Positions 15,935-24,356 of a stretch of DNA of 64,000 nt are shown here, one piece after another; positions within the stretch are counted from its first letter, which is position 1, and each line of letters opens with the position of its first letter. Source of the stretch: Enorma phocaeensis (GTDB taxonomy: Bacteria; Actinomycetota; Coriobacteriia; Coriobacteriales; Coriobacteriaceae); assembly GCF_900186505.1 (NCBI RefSeq), contig NZ_LT891970.1, positions 232,451 to 296,450 of the forward strand. The letters run 5' to 3'. A program made the translations under genes and the position numbers. The notes beneath the pieces were generated by a model. That model searched no databases and had not been told where the DNA came from. It saw nothing but the letters and a program-made list of their open reading frames with translations.

Positions 15935-16678
15935 TCAGTCGCCCGGCGTGAGGATCGGGACGTGCTTGATCAGGTGGTCGTCGGTCGCGTCCGAGATGAT
16001 CGTGAGCCCCTCGAGGTCGAAGACCTTCACGTTGGACACGCGATGGAACTTGCTGCTATCGCAGAGCACGTAGGTCTTCTCGGAATTCTGCCTGACGAGC
16101 TTCTTCTTGGCCGCCTCGTCGAAGCTCGGGTTCGTCACGCCGCGCTCGACGCTCACGGCGTTGACGCCTAGAAACGACTTGTCGAAGTAAAGCTCGCCCA
16201 AGATCCGCTCCGTGATGGGACCGGTGACCGAGAGCGTCTGGGGGTTGTACTCCCCGCCCAGCATGAGCACATGGGCCCGGATCGCGCCCGTCACGTAGCA
16301 GGCGCTGCCGTTGCCGGTGTAGATCGTGACGTCGCGATCGACCAGATGCCGCAGCAGCGCGGTGCAGCTCGTGCCGGAATCGACGTAGACGGTGTCGCCG
16401 TCCTGCACCTCGCGCGCGGCGCGCTGCGCGATGGCCTCCTTCTCGGCGGCGTGCAGGGCGCTCGTCACCATGACGCCGAGCTCATGCGACACGGTCCTGA
16501 GGCGCACGGCCCCGCCGACGAGCAGCTCGACGCGCCCCTGCTTTTCGAGCTCCTTAAGGTCGCGCCTGATGGTCGAGACCGACGCCTCGGGCAGAAGCTC
16601 CTGGAGCTCCTCGAGCTTCAGGATGTTCGACTCGTCCAGGTGCCCAAGTATGGCCTGCTGCCGTTCATAGGGGATCAT
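15935..16678 (-). CDS. DeoR family transcriptional regulator
   Basis: 247 residues. The N-terminal winged helix has LKLEELQELLPEASVSTIRRDL (split by the family's usual turn), and the C-terminal DeoRC sensor domain has YVDSGTSC and LGVNAVS, as in regulators that respond to phosphorylated sugars. The ATG at 16678 follows AAGGAGG; a longer in-frame start has no ribosome site. It lies between the EIIBC and EIIA genes, so control of this sugar module is likely. Candidate operator repeats are present in the divergent promoter region near 19381-19401. Confidence 0.92.
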   Translation of the reverse strand: MIPYERQQAILGHLDESNILKLEELQELLPEASVSTIRRDLKELEKQGRVELLVGGAVRLRTVSHELGVMVTSALHAAEKEAIAQRAAREVQDGDTVYVDSGTSCTALLRHLVDRDVTIYTGNGSACYVTGAIRAHVLMLGGEYNPQTLSVTGPITERILGELYFDKSFLGVNAVSVERGVTNPSFDEAAKKKLVRQNSEKTYVLCDSSKFHRVSNVKVFDLEGLTIISDATDDHLIKHVPILTPGD

Positions 16679-16807
16679 GCGCGCCTCCTTCTCGTCTTCA
16701 TCACGAGCATTGTACCGCGCCGCACCGCGCAAGCGCCGACGGGGCGGCCGCCCGCAGACGACCGCCCCCGTCCGCTCGGACGCGTTCGGACGATTGGGCA
16801 TGGAACC

Positions 16808-18187
16808 TTACGCCAACTGGTCGTCCTTGCCGGTGAAGATGAAGCCCAGCACCGCGCCGACCACGGTTGCGATGAGCATGCCGATCATGGCGAAGGCGAA
16901 GTTCATCGCGTCCTGGCTCACGAAGGCCGGGAACGTAGTGACCGAGCCGAAGACGAACGCCGTGCAGACCACATGGGTGAGGCCGCAGAACGCGCCGCCG
17001 GCGGCGCCGGCGATGATCTGGGCGCCCCAGAGCTTCTTGTTCTTGACGAGCATGCCGAACAGCGTGGGCTCGATGATGGCGGAGAGCGCGATGGTGACCA
17101 CACCGGATGCCGCGAAGCTCTTGAGCTTCTGGTTACGCGCCTTGAGCAGCACGCCGAGGGCCACGCCGATCACGCCGAAGTTGCACGCGAAGGTGAACGG
17201 GCAGATGAAGTCGAAGCCGTTCTGGGCGATGTTGTTGATCATGATGGGGTTCACGGCCCAGTGGATGCCCATGGACACGAGCACCGACCAGCCGCCGCCG
17301 ACCAGGATGCCGGCGAGCACGGAGCTGCGCTCGATGAGCCAGTTGACCACGAAGGCGACGCCCTCGCCGGCGTACACGCCGATGGGGCCGATGACCATCA
17401 TCGTGAGCGGGACCATGATGATGAGCGAGACGGCGGGCAGGACCACGAGCTTCAGGGTCTCGGGGATCTTCTCGTCGAGGAACTTGTACAGGAAGGAGTA
17501 GGCCCACACGGCGAGGATGGCCGGCACGACCGTCGAGTTGTAGTTCATGAGCACGACGGGGATGCCGAAGAAGTCCGTCATCGCGCCGTTACCGACCTCG
17601 CCCATGAGGTTGATGAAGTCGGGATAGAGCAGGCACGCGCCGATGAGCGCCGAGAGATACGGGCTCGCGCCGAAGCGGCGGCCGGCCGAGAAGGCCAGAA
17701 GCACCGGCAGGAAGTAGAACACGCTCATGGAGAGGGTGTACCAGATGACATAGGTGCCGCTCCCCTCGGTAATCAGCCCGAGCTGGGTGAGCAGGATGAG
17801 GATGCCGCGCAGGATACCGGATCCGGCCATGGCGGGCAGCAGCGGCGCGAAGATGCCCGAGACCGCACCGAAGATCTTGGAAATGACTCCCTCGCCGCTT
17901 GTGGACGAGTCAGTGGAGAGCTCGGCGCCTGCGCCCTCGACGAGCGCGAGGAACTTCTCGTAAAGCTTAGGCACCTCGGTGCCGATGAGGATCTGGTACT
18001 GGCCGGCGGAGTTGACCGTGTTGATCACGCCGTCGACCTCCTTCACGGCCGCGTCGTCGCACGCGGCGTCGTCCTTGAGGTTGATGCGCAGGCGCGTCGC
18101 GCAGTGCGTGAGGCCGGAGATGTTCTCCGCTCCGCCCACTGCGGCGAGGATGCCCTGGGCCATCGCATCCCAATCGTGTTTTGCCAT
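16808..18187 (-). CDS. PTS EIIBC sugar transporter, glucose/glucoside superfamily
   Basis: 459 residues. The N-terminal EIIB domain carries the phosphorylated cysteine in THCATRLR (Cys29). After a short linker there is a membrane EIIC domain with about ten hydrophobic segments, including the family-type stretch LPAMAGSGILRGIL and the HWAVNPI loop. No EIIA domain is fused; the separate gene at 15299 can supply it. The ATG at 18187 follows GGAAGG and is preferred over the ATG at 18208. The sugar cannot be read from the sequence; neighbours point to a ketohexose or pentose (see findings). Confidence 0.92.
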   Translation of the reverse strand: MAKHDWDAMAQGILAAVGGAENISGLTHCATRLRINLKDDAACDDAAVKEVDGVINTVNSAGQYQILIGTEVPKLYEKFLALVEGAGAELSTDSSTSGEGVISKIFGAVSGIFAPLLPAMAGSGILRGILILLTQLGLITEGSGTYVIWYTLSMSVFYFLPVLLAFSAGRRFGASPYLSALIGACLLYPDFINLMGEVGNGAMTDFFGIPVVLMNYNSTVVPAILAVWAYSFLYKFLDEKIPETLKLVVLPAVSLIIMVPLTMMVIGPIGVYAGEGVAFVVNWLIERSSVLAGILVGGGWSVLVSMGIHWAVNPIMINNIAQNGFDFICPFTFACNFGVIGVALGVLLKARNQKLKSFAASGVVTIALSAIIEPTLFGMLVKNKKLWGAQIIAGAAGGAFCGLTHVVCTAFVFGSVTTFPAFVSQDAMNFAFAMIGMLIATVVGAVLGFIFTGKDDQLA

Positions 18188-18328
18188 AGGGGGTTCCTTC
18201 CTTTCCATCTATCTTACGTGTAGCCGGTGTCCCGGCCCTGTCCCCTCTGATGCCGTCTAGGTGCCGCCCGGGAATCCCGGGGGATGAGGCCCGCACCCTC
18301 GGCGTCGCCGCCGCGCGCGGGCGCGGGA

Positions 18329-19267
18329 TCACTCCGAGCAGGCGCACAGCAGACGGCGCATGAGCGCTGCGGCCTCGGTGCCGCTGTTCGCGTCGATGAC
18401 GCGCTGCACCTCGTCGGCTCCCACCGCGTCGAGCGCGCGGTCGAGCATCTTGATCATGGCGATGTTCTGCGCGCACTCCTCCTCCGCGTCCTCGATGATC
18501 GGGAACGTGTCGAAGTAGATCGCGTTGTCGTAGCCGTGCTTCTTGAGGTAGTAGAGGAATTCAAGCGTCTTTATGGGAGTGGCCGTGCCGATCATGAGCC
18601 CGTCGTCAATCGAGCCGTAGCCGTCGTTCAGGTGCACGCCGAAGAGCTTCCCGCGCCCGCCGAAGAGGTCGCACGCGAAAGCGGGGTTCTCGTGCTTCAT
18701 GAGCATGTGGCAGTAGTCGAGGGTGACGCCCAGGTTGGGGCGGTCCACCTCGGCGAGCATCATGCCCGTGATGCCCATGCTGTCGATGAAGGCGTAGGCG
18801 CGCTCCTCGTAGGGCTTGTACTCGATGCTGATCGAGAGGTCCGGCGCATAGTCGCACACGTCGCGGTACGCAGCGGCGATCTGCTTCCACACACGGGTGT
18901 AATCGATCTGGAAGCTGTAGTCGAAGCCGTCGAAACCGAGCCAGATGGTCACGGTCGTGCCACCCACGGCGCGGCAGTAGTCGCAGGCCTCGTGGCAGAG
19001 CTCGAGGGCCCGGCACGCAATCGCGGGATCCGCGTTGCCGAGCTCTCCGTTGATGAAGTCGCCGCGGAAGCGCAGCGCCACGCCGTTGAGCGCGAGCTTG
19101 TGCCGCTCGAGCAGGGCCTTCATCTTATCTGCGGGGATATCCCCCACATGCTCGGGATAGTTGAGGTCCACGTGCGTGAGCCCCACCTCCTCGAACTGCG
19201 CGAACACGCGGTCGAGGTCCTTGTCGCCCGCACGGAAATACGAGTTGATGCGGGTTGCAAGCTTCAT
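18329..19267 (-). CDS. Sugar (phosphate) isomerase/epimerase, xylose-isomerase-like TIM barrel
   Basis: 312 residues, AP_endonuc_2-type TIM barrel. Candidate metal ligands are in SIEYKPYEER (Glu), TLDYCHM (Asp, His) and FGVHLNDG (His, Asp), the layout seen in D-tagatose/D-allulose 3-epimerases and related hydroxypyruvate isomerase-like enzymes. The substrate is unknown. AGGAGG stands eight bases before the ATG. It is transcribed away from the epimerase gene at 19558 and toward the PTS genes, so it probably leads the operon that continues into EIIBC, regulator and EIIA. Confidence 0.82.
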   Translation of the reverse strand: MKLATRINSYFRAGDKDLDRVFAQFEEVGLTHVDLNYPEHVGDIPADKMKALLERHKLALNGVALRFRGDFINGELGNADPAIACRALELCHEACDYCRAVGGTTVTIWLGFDGFDYSFQIDYTRVWKQIAAAYRDVCDYAPDLSISIEYKPYEERAYAFIDSMGITGMMLAEVDRPNLGVTLDYCHMLMKHENPAFACDLFGGRGKLFGVHLNDGYGSIDDGLMIGTATPIKTLEFLYYLKKHGYDNAIYFDTFPIIEDAEEECAQNIAMIKMLDRALDAVGADEVQRVIDANSGTEAAALMRRLLCACSE

Positions 19268-19332
19268 ATCCACTCCTCCTGTCCTGTCGCGTCTCTGAGG
19301 CGCTTTGCGCGACCCCTCTTCCATCGACAATC

Positions 19333-19360
19333 ATTCTATTCCAAAGATTTTCATTTGCAA
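19333..19360 (-). promoter_or_regulatory. Candidate promoter of the isomerase-PTS operon
   Basis: Minus-strand TTGCAA (19360-19355) and TAGAAT (19338-19333) are 16 bases apart, giving a leader of about 60 bases before the gene at 19267. The surrounding 150 bp are AT-rich compared with the flanking genes. Confidence 0.4.
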
Positions 19361-19380
19361 TAGGATTTCTCAAGTATTTG

Positions 19381-19401
19381 TCATTTTGTTTCATCATTTT
19401 G
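19381..19401. promoter_or_regulatory. Direct repeats TCATTTTG, candidate DeoR operator
   Basis: TCATTTTG occurs at 19381-19388 and 19394-19401 (13-bp period), with a near copy TCATTTGC at 19351. DeoR-family repressors often bind short T/A-rich direct repeats of this kind, and the cognate-type regulator is encoded at 15935. Assignment is an inference. Confidence 0.4.
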
Positions 19402-19557
19402 CACGATTATTCTAAAGCCGGTCAGAATTACTTAATATTCTCGCAGGTATAACCGGTAGAACGATATCTGGAATGTTTTGACACTCTCTGATTGATTTTT
19501 GCGCCGCACGCGCTATCCTTGTTGTGAGGAGTCGAAAACCACCTGGGAGGTACCCCT

Positions 19558-20211
19558 ATGCTTCTCTGCCCCAGCATGATGTGCGCCGATTTCGGCAAGC
19601 TGCGCGACGAGATCGACGAGCTCGAGAGCGCCGGCATCGACATGTTCCACTGCGATGTCATGGACGGGTCGTTCGTCCCCAACTTCGCGCTCGGCCTCAC
19701 CGATGTGCACGCCATCGCATCGCTCTCGCACGTACCGGTCGACTGCCACCTCATGATCGAGAACCCGGCATCCAAGGTCGACCTCTTCATCGACGCCGGT
19801 GCGGACCTCATCTACATCCATCCCGAGTCCGAGCGCTATACGGTGAAGACGCTCCAGGCGATCCGCGCCCGCGGGGCGAAAGCCGGTATTGCCATCAACC
19901 CCGACACCTCCGTCGCCACCGTTGAGGAGATGCTCAACCTCTGCGACTACGTCATGGTGATGACCGTGAACCCCGGGTTCGCCGGGCAGGCGTTCGTCGA
20001 GTTCACCAAGGACAAGATCGCTCGCCTCGCCAAGCTCAAGGACCGCTACGGCTTCACGCTCACCATCGACGGCGCCTGCAGCCCTGAGCGCATCCATGAG
20101 CTCTCCGCGCTTGGCGCAGACGGCTTCATCCTAGGCACGAGCGCGCTCTTCGGCAAGGAAGCCGGCTATGCCGCCTGCATCCGTGCGCTCCGCGAGGGCT
20201 CAGCGGCATAG
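19558..20211 (+). CDS. Ribulose-phosphate / D-allulose-6-phosphate 3-epimerase
   Basis: 217 residues, Rpe-family TIM barrel with metal ligands His31, Asp33 (FHCDVMDG), His64 (DCHLMI) and Asp171 (TIDGAC). Three places match AlsE (allulose-6-phosphate 3-epimerase) better than housekeeping Rpe: HPES at 88-91, VMTVNPGFAGQAF where Rpe has MSVNPGFGGQ, and ILGTSALFG. Either reaction inverts C3 of a ketose phosphate. It is read divergently from the TIM-barrel isomerase and upstream of the rpiB-like gene; the same epimerase/isomerase pairing occurs in the E. coli als locus. GGGAGG lies eight bases before the ATG. Confidence 0.85.
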   Translation: MLLCPSMMCADFGKLRDEIDELESAGIDMFHCDVMDGSFVPNFALGLTDVHAIASLSHVPVDCHLMIENPASKVDLFIDAGADLIYIHPESERYTVKTLQAIRARGAKAGIAINPDTSVATVEEMLNLCDYVMVMTVNPGFAGQAFVEFTKDKIARLAKLKDRYGFTLTIDGACSPERIHELSALGADGFILGTSALFGKEAGYAACIRALREGSAA

Positions 20212-20369
20212 GTGCCCGCGCGCAGCCCGTATGAACCTTATATAACCCTTTGCACCGGGCGCCCGGCCCGCCGCTTTGGCTAGCGGTTGCGCGATGCGGG
20301 CACGGCATCGGCACCTACGCCCGGTCGCAAGAGGCGGTCGGGCGATTCATTGGACCAAGGAGGCCTTCC

Positions 20370-20831
20370 ATGAAGATCGGAATCGGAAACGACCACGTCG
20401 CTGTCGAGCTCAAGCAGGCAATCAAAGCGCACCTCGAGGAGCGCGGCCTCGAGGTCGTTGACTTCGGCTGCGCGGGCACCGACCGCTTCGACTACCCCAT
20501 CTCGGGCTATAAGGTCGGCCGCGCCGTGGCGGATGGAACCGTTGACCTCGGCGTTCTCATCTGCGGGACCGGTGTGGGCATCAGCCTCGCCGCGAACAAG
20601 ATCCACGGCATCCGCGCCTGCGTGTGCTCCGACCCCTATACGGCAAAGCTCAGCCGCGAGCACAACAACACGAACATCATCGCCTTCGGCGCCCGCGTGG
20701 TCGGCACCGAGCTCGCGAAGATGATCGTCGACGAATGGCTCGACGCCGAGTTCCAGGGCGGGCGTCACCAGCACCGCATCGACATGATCGCCGAGATCGA
20801 GCAGACGCAGGGCCTCGAAGCCGCCGAGTAG
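20370..20831 (+). CDS. rpiB: RpiB family sugar-phosphate isomerase
   Basis: 153 residues, full-length LacAB_rpiB protein. The catalytic cysteine is in LICGTGVG (Cys65) and the ring-opening histidine in SREHNN (His98); GNDHV at the start and GRHQHRIDMI near the end match the E. coli RpiB type, which isomerises ribose-5-phosphate and also allose-6-phosphate. AAGGAGG precedes the ATG. It probably works with the epimerase 160 bp upstream. Confidence 0.9.
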   Translation: MKIGIGNDHVAVELKQAIKAHLEERGLEVVDFGCAGTDRFDYPISGYKVGRAVADGTVDLGVLICGTGVGISLAANKIHGIRACVCSDPYTAKLSREHNNTNIIAFGARVVGTELAKMIVDEWLDAEFQGGRHQHRIDMIAEIEQTQGLEAAE

Positions 20832-21040
20832 CGGTTTCCCGTCCTGTGCTTCCAAGTTGCTCGCAGCTCTCTGCAACTCGATTGATTTCTGTAGAAAAAA
20901 TCCCGTTCAATAAGTGCTCGAATTGCACTTCGAGTTTCCATCATCAGCATATGTGCAGATAGATTGGTTACCGCCCGTCCGGTGACACACGGCTGTTTGT
21001 ACAATAGTTCATCGAATGAGCTTTCATGCAACTCGATGTT

Positions 21041-21102
21041 CAAATGAACCCCGAATGGCGCGATTTCTGCAATTCGGGGTTCATTTGTACGCCGAATTGC
21101 AG
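21041..21102. repeat. Two mutually exclusive perfect hairpins
   Basis: CAAATGAACCCCGAAT (21041-21056) pairs exactly with 21072-21087 over 16 bp. The strand segment CTGCAATTCGG (21067-21077), which overlaps the second arm, also pairs exactly with CCGAATTGCAG (21092-21102) over 11 bp. Only one can form at a time. Confidence 0.7.
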
Positions 21103-21164
21103 CAAGACACTATGTCCGATGAGCTGCGCATCAAGCTGCAGCCAAGGGGGCCTGTGGACATAAA

Positions 21165-21197
21165 AAGAGCCGGTCACCCGAAGGTAAACCGGCTCTT
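21165..21197 (-). terminator. Intrinsic terminator of the rplC-rplX operon
   Basis: A perfect 10-bp stem AAGAGCCGGT / ACCGGCTCTT with a 13-base loop, followed on the minus strand by TTTTTA. It lies 32 bases after the rplX stop and shows that the ribosomal operon ends here. Confidence 0.88.
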
Positions 21198-21229
21198 CAA
21201 TGTGCCTTGACGGCGACCGCGGGCGTCGA

Positions 21230-21556
21230 TTAGAACTCGGCGCCGCACTTCTTGCAGACGCGGATCGAGGTCTTGTGGCCGTCGATCTCGCCCTGCTTGT
21301 GGCCGACGCGGGTGGCAGCGCCGCACTTGGGGCAGACGAGCTGCGCGTTGGAGGCGTCGATCTTGGCCTCCTGCGACACGATGCCGCCGGTCTGGTTCTG
21401 CTGGTTGGGGCGGACGGCCTTCTTGACGACGGCCACACCCTCGACCTTGATCTTGCCCTCGGCGGGGTACGCGTGCAGAACGGTGCCCTGCTTGCCGCGA
21501 TCCTTGCCGGAGAGAATCTTGACGGTGTCGCCCTTCTTGATGGACATCTTAGCCAT
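21230..21556 (-). CDS. rplX: 50S ribosomal protein L24
   Basis: 108 residues. The KOW motif KKGDTVKILSGKDRGKQG at the N terminus and the C-terminal VRPNQQNQTGG are diagnostic. L24 starts assembly of the large subunit on 23S rRNA domain I. The tail has two CxxC pairs (CPKCG, CKKCG), a zinc-knuckle form found in several Gram-positives. It is the last gene before the terminator; the usual next gene, rplE, is not here. Confidence 0.97.
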   Translation of the reverse strand: MAKMSIKKGDTVKILSGKDRGKQGTVLHAYPAEGKIKVEGVAVVKKAVRPNQQNQTGGIVSQEAKIDASNAQLVCPKCGAATRVGHKQGEIDGHKTSIRVCKKCGAEF

Positions 21557-21574
21557 ACGTGACCTCTCCTTTCC

Positions 21575-21943
21575 TTACAGGGTCTCGGGAGCAAGCGAGA
21601 CGATCTTCATGTACTTCTTGTCACGAAGCTCACGCGCGACGGGCCCGAAGATACGGGTGCCCACGGGCGAGCCGTCGTTGTTGATGACGACGCAGGCGTT
21701 GTCGTCGAAGCGGATGTAGGAACCGTCCTTGCGACGGACCTCCTTCACCGTGCGGACGACGACGCACTTCACAACGTCCTTCTTCTTGACGTTGGCGCCG
21801 GGCGTGGCCTCCTGGACGGCAGCCACGATCACGTCACCGATTCCTGCATAGCGGCGCTTGGAGCCACCGAGCACCTTGATGCAGCGAACCTTGCGCGCAC
21901 CGGAGTTATCGGCGACGTTCAGCATGGTTTGCATTTGAATCAT
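21575..21943 (-). CDS. rplN: 50S ribosomal protein L14
   Basis: 122 residues, the standard length, starting MIQMQTMLNVADNSGA. L14 contacts 16S helix 14 at the subunit bridge and L19. GGAGGAA precedes the ATG at 21943. It is separated from rpsQ by about 100 bp without an obvious signal. Confidence 0.98.
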   Translation of the reverse strand: MIQMQTMLNVADNSGARKVRCIKVLGGSKRRYAGIGDVIVAAVQEATPGANVKKKDVVKCVVVRTVKEVRRKDGSYIRFDDNACVVINNDGSPVGTRIFGPVARELRDKKYMKIVSLAPETL

Positions 21944-22040
21944 GGTAGTTCCTCCGAACCTAGGCCAGGGAGAGGTGCACGGCACTTATCGGGCGTATCG
22001 CCAAGCCGTGCACGTCGCTGGCATGAACAGTCAAAGCAGC

Positions 22041-22304
22041 CTACTTGGCGCGCTCGATGATCTCGACGAGACGCCAGCGCTTCATCTTGGACAGAGGACG
22101 GGTCTCCATGACGCGAACCTTGTCGCCCACGCCTGCGGTGCACTCCTCATCATGCGCATGAAGCTTCTTGGTGGTGGTCATCATCTTGCCGTACTTGGGA
22201 TGGCGCTTGCGCTCCTCGGTCTGGACAACGATGGTCTTGTTGCCCGAGATGGAGATGACCGTTCCCTGACGGACCTTGCGCGTATTGCGCGTGGTGTCGC
22301 TCAT
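22041..22304 (-). CDS. rpsQ: 30S ribosomal protein S17
   Basis: 87 residues. The OB-fold core has GTVISISGNKTIVVQTE and the family block KLHAHDEE, then METRPLSKMKRWRLVEI. S17 binds 16S rRNA early in assembly. It lies 16 bp downstream of rpmC, in the classical order. Confidence 0.98.
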   Translation of the reverse strand: MSDTTRNTRKVRQGTVISISGNKTIVVQTEERKRHPKYGKMMTTTKKLHAHDEECTAGVGDKVRVMETRPLSKMKRWRLVEIIERAK

Positions 22305-22320
22305 GTTATCTCCTTAAGCT

Positions 22321-22536
22321 CTACTCTGCCGCAGCGGCCTTCTCAGCCGCGATCTCGCGGGCGCGCTGCTCGGTGAGTACACGCGCGATGTCCTTCTTGA
22401 CGGTCTTGACGCGAGCGGTGTTATCCAGCTGGCTGGTAGCCATCTGGAAACGAAGGTTGAAGAGCTCGGCGCGCATCTCCTTCAGCTTGTCGGCAAGCTG
22501 AGCGTCCGAAAGCTCACGAATCTCTGCGGGCTTCAT
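22321..22536 (-). CDS. rpmC: 50S ribosomal protein L29
   Basis: 71 residues, two long helices (EIRELSDAQLADKL..., LFNLRFQMATSQL) typical of L29, which sits at the peptide exit. The start ATG overlaps the rplP stop as TAATG, indicating coupled translation. Confidence 0.97.
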   Translation of the reverse strand: MKPAEIRELSDAQLADKLKEMRAELFNLRFQMATSQLDNTARVKTVKKDIARVLTEQRAREIAAEKAAAAE

Positions 22537-22964
22537 TACTTATCCTCCCCGTCCTGGTCAGCGCGGGACACGATCTTGGTCTTGATGGGCAGCTTGTGCT
22601 GGGCAAGACGAAGCGCCTCGCGGGCGATGGGCTCGGCCACGCCGGAGATCTCGAACATGATACGACCCGGCTTGACGACAGCCACCCACTCCTCGGGGTT
22701 GCCCTTACCGGAACCCATGCGGGTCTCGGCAGGCTTCTTGGTGATGGGTTTGTCGGGGAAGATCGTGATGAACACGCGGCCGCCACGACGCATATAACGA
22801 GTCATGGCAACACGAGCGGCCTCGATCTGACGGTTGGTGATCCAGTGGGCCTCGAGGGCCTTGATGCCATAATCACCGAAATGCAGCTCGGTATTACCCT
22901 TGGCCTGGCCCTTCATGGAGCCACGCTGCACCTTGCGGTGAAGAACACGCTTAGGGGCAAGCAC
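22536..22964 (-). CDS. rplP: 50S ribosomal protein L16
   Basis: 142 residues starting at GTG (LAPKRVLHRK follows). Signature RMGSGKGNPEEWVAVVKPGR is complete, including the conserved arginine that is hydroxylated in some bacteria. The GTG overlaps the rpsC stop (TAGTG). L16 helps place the A-site tRNA. Confidence 0.98.
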   Translation of the reverse strand: MLAPKRVLHRKVQRGSMKGQAKGNTELHFGDYGIKALEAHWITNRQIEAARVAMTRYMRRGGRVFITIFPDKPITKKPAETRMGSGKGNPEEWVAVVKPGRIMFEISGVAEPIAREALRLAQHKLPIKTKIVSRADQDGEDK

Positions 22965-23674
22965 TACTGACCCCTCCTCTCGGAGTTACGACGACGCGGA
23001 CGGCTGGAACCCTCGAGCGCCGGGTTAGGAACGGGCTGACCGGGGAGCTTCTCGCCAAGGTAGATCCACACCTTCACGCCGCAGGCACCCATGGTGGTGT
23101 GAGCGACGGCGGTGCCGTAATCGATCTTAGCGCGCAGGGTGTGCAGCGGCACACGACCCTCGCGGTACCACTCGCGACGGCCCATCTCGGCGCCGCCGAG
23201 ACGACCGGAGCACTGGATACGGATACCCTTGGCGCCGGCCTTGCGGGCGGACTGGACAGCCTTGCGCATGGCGCGACGGAAGGCGACGCGGCCCTCGAGC
23301 TGCTCGGCGATGGACTGCGCGGTGAGCACGGCGTCGAGCTCAGGACGCTTGATCTCGATGACGTCGACCGAGAGCTGGCCCTTGGCCACGCCGGCAACGC
23401 CCTCGAGCTCGGTGCGCAGAGCATCGATCTCGGAGCCCTTCTTGCCGATCACGATACCCGGACGGGCGGTGTAGATGATGACCTTCACCTTGTCACCAGC
23501 GCGCTCGATCTCCACGCGGGAGACGGCTGCGCGACGGAGACGCTTGCCCAAAAACTTACGGATCTTGAGATCGTTGCCGAGCGTCGCGGCGTAATCCTTA
23601 TCGGCGAACCAGCGGGAGCGCCAGTTCTCGGTGATGCCAAGACGGAAGCCGGTAGGATAGACTTTCTGACCCAT
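22964..23674 (-). CDS. rpsC: 30S ribosomal protein S3
   Basis: 236 residues. The N-terminal GQKVYPTGFRLGI, the KH-domain motif VIGKKGSEI and the C-terminal YGTAVAHTTMGACGVKVWIY are all present, with a short basic tail (SSRPRRRNSERRG). S3 forms the mRNA entry helicase site with S4 and S5. It lies five bases downstream of rplV. Confidence 0.98.
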   Translation of the reverse strand: MGQKVYPTGFRLGITENWRSRWFADKDYAATLGNDLKIRKFLGKRLRRAAVSRVEIERAGDKVKVIIYTARPGIVIGKKGSEIDALRTELEGVAGVAKGQLSVDVIEIKRPELDAVLTAQSIAEQLEGRVAFRRAMRKAVQSARKAGAKGIRIQCSGRLGGAEMGRREWYREGRVPLHTLRAKIDYGTAVAHTTMGACGVKVWIYLGEKLPGQPVPNPALEGSSRPRRRNSERRGQ

Positions 23675-23679
23675 AGCGC

Positions 23680-24051
23680 TTATGCCTCCTTTCGCGGAGC
23701 GACGACGATGGTGATGTGGCTCGTGCGCTTAAGGATGCGCGAAGCGGAACCCTTAGCACGCGGGCGGATGCGCTTGAGCGTGGGGCCCTCGTCCACATAG
23801 GCGGCGGCGACCACGAGGTCATCGGCGCGCATGTGATTGTTGTTCACGGCGTTTGCCACAGCGGAGCGGAGGCACTTCTCCACATCGACCGCCACGGCGC
23901 GCTCGCAGAAATGCAGGATGTCGAAAGCCTGCTCAACAGACTTACGACGGATGAGATCGACCACGAGGCGAGCCTTGTACGGCGAGACGCGCACGTACTT
24001 GGCGACGGCGCGAACCTCGCGGGTCTCGGTATCGGTAGCTTTAGTTGCCAT
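23680..24051 (-). CDS. rplV: 50S ribosomal protein L22
   Basis: 123 residues. The globular part has KYVRVSPYKARLVVDLIR, and the long beta hairpin that lines the exit tunnel has VDEGPTLKRIRPRAKGSA, wild-type in the region where macrolide-resistance changes occur. In the normal S10-operon position. Confidence 0.98.
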   Translation of the reverse strand: MATKATDTETREVRAVAKYVRVSPYKARLVVDLIRRKSVEQAFDILHFCERAVAVDVEKCLRSAVANAVNNNHMRADDLVVAAAYVDEGPTLKRIRPRAKGSASRILKRTSHITIVVAPRKEA

Positions 24052-24065
24052 TTACGTGAAACCCC

Positions 24066-24326
24066 CTACTTGGCCTTGTGACCGCGGAACGTACGGGTCG
24101 GCGCGAACTCGCCGAGCTTGTGGCCGACCATCGACTCGGTAACGTACACGGGGACGTGCTTGCGACCGTCATGGACGGCGATGGTGTGACCCACCATCTC
24201 GGGGAAGATCGTGGACGCGCGGGACCAGGTCTTGACGACATCCTTCGTGCCAGCCTCGTTCATCGCGACGATACGCGAGAGCAGGCGAGCTTCCACGAAC
24301 GGCCCTTTTTTGAGACTTCTGCTCAT
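24066..24326 (-). CDS. rpsS: 30S ribosomal protein S19
   Basis: 86 residues starting MSRSLKKGPF, with TWSRASTIFPEMVGHTIAVHDGRK as expected; S19 lies in the 30S head and contacts A-site tRNA. It follows rplB by 30 bp. Confidence 0.98.
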   Translation of the reverse strand: MSRSLKKGPFVEARLLSRIVAMNEAGTKDVVKTWSRASTIFPEMVGHTIAVHDGRKHVPVYVTESMVGHKLGEFAPTRTFRGHKAK

Positions 24327-24356
24327 AGGTGCTTAACTCCTTCTCGGTATCTCAGG

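Larger units (their letters stand above)
20832..21229. other. Intergenic region with palindromes and operon terminator
   Basis: No gene seen. The motif TGCAAYTCG recurs (about 20873, 21028, 21069), with small palindromes such as CTCGAA/TTCGAG near 20921-20938. It contains the overlapping hairpins at 21041-21102 and the rplX terminator. Confidence 0.5.

Noticed and set aside
19478..19519. TTGACA with TATCCT as promoter of the 19558 epimerase
   Set aside because: Spacer is about 30 bases, too long for a sigma-70-type promoter.
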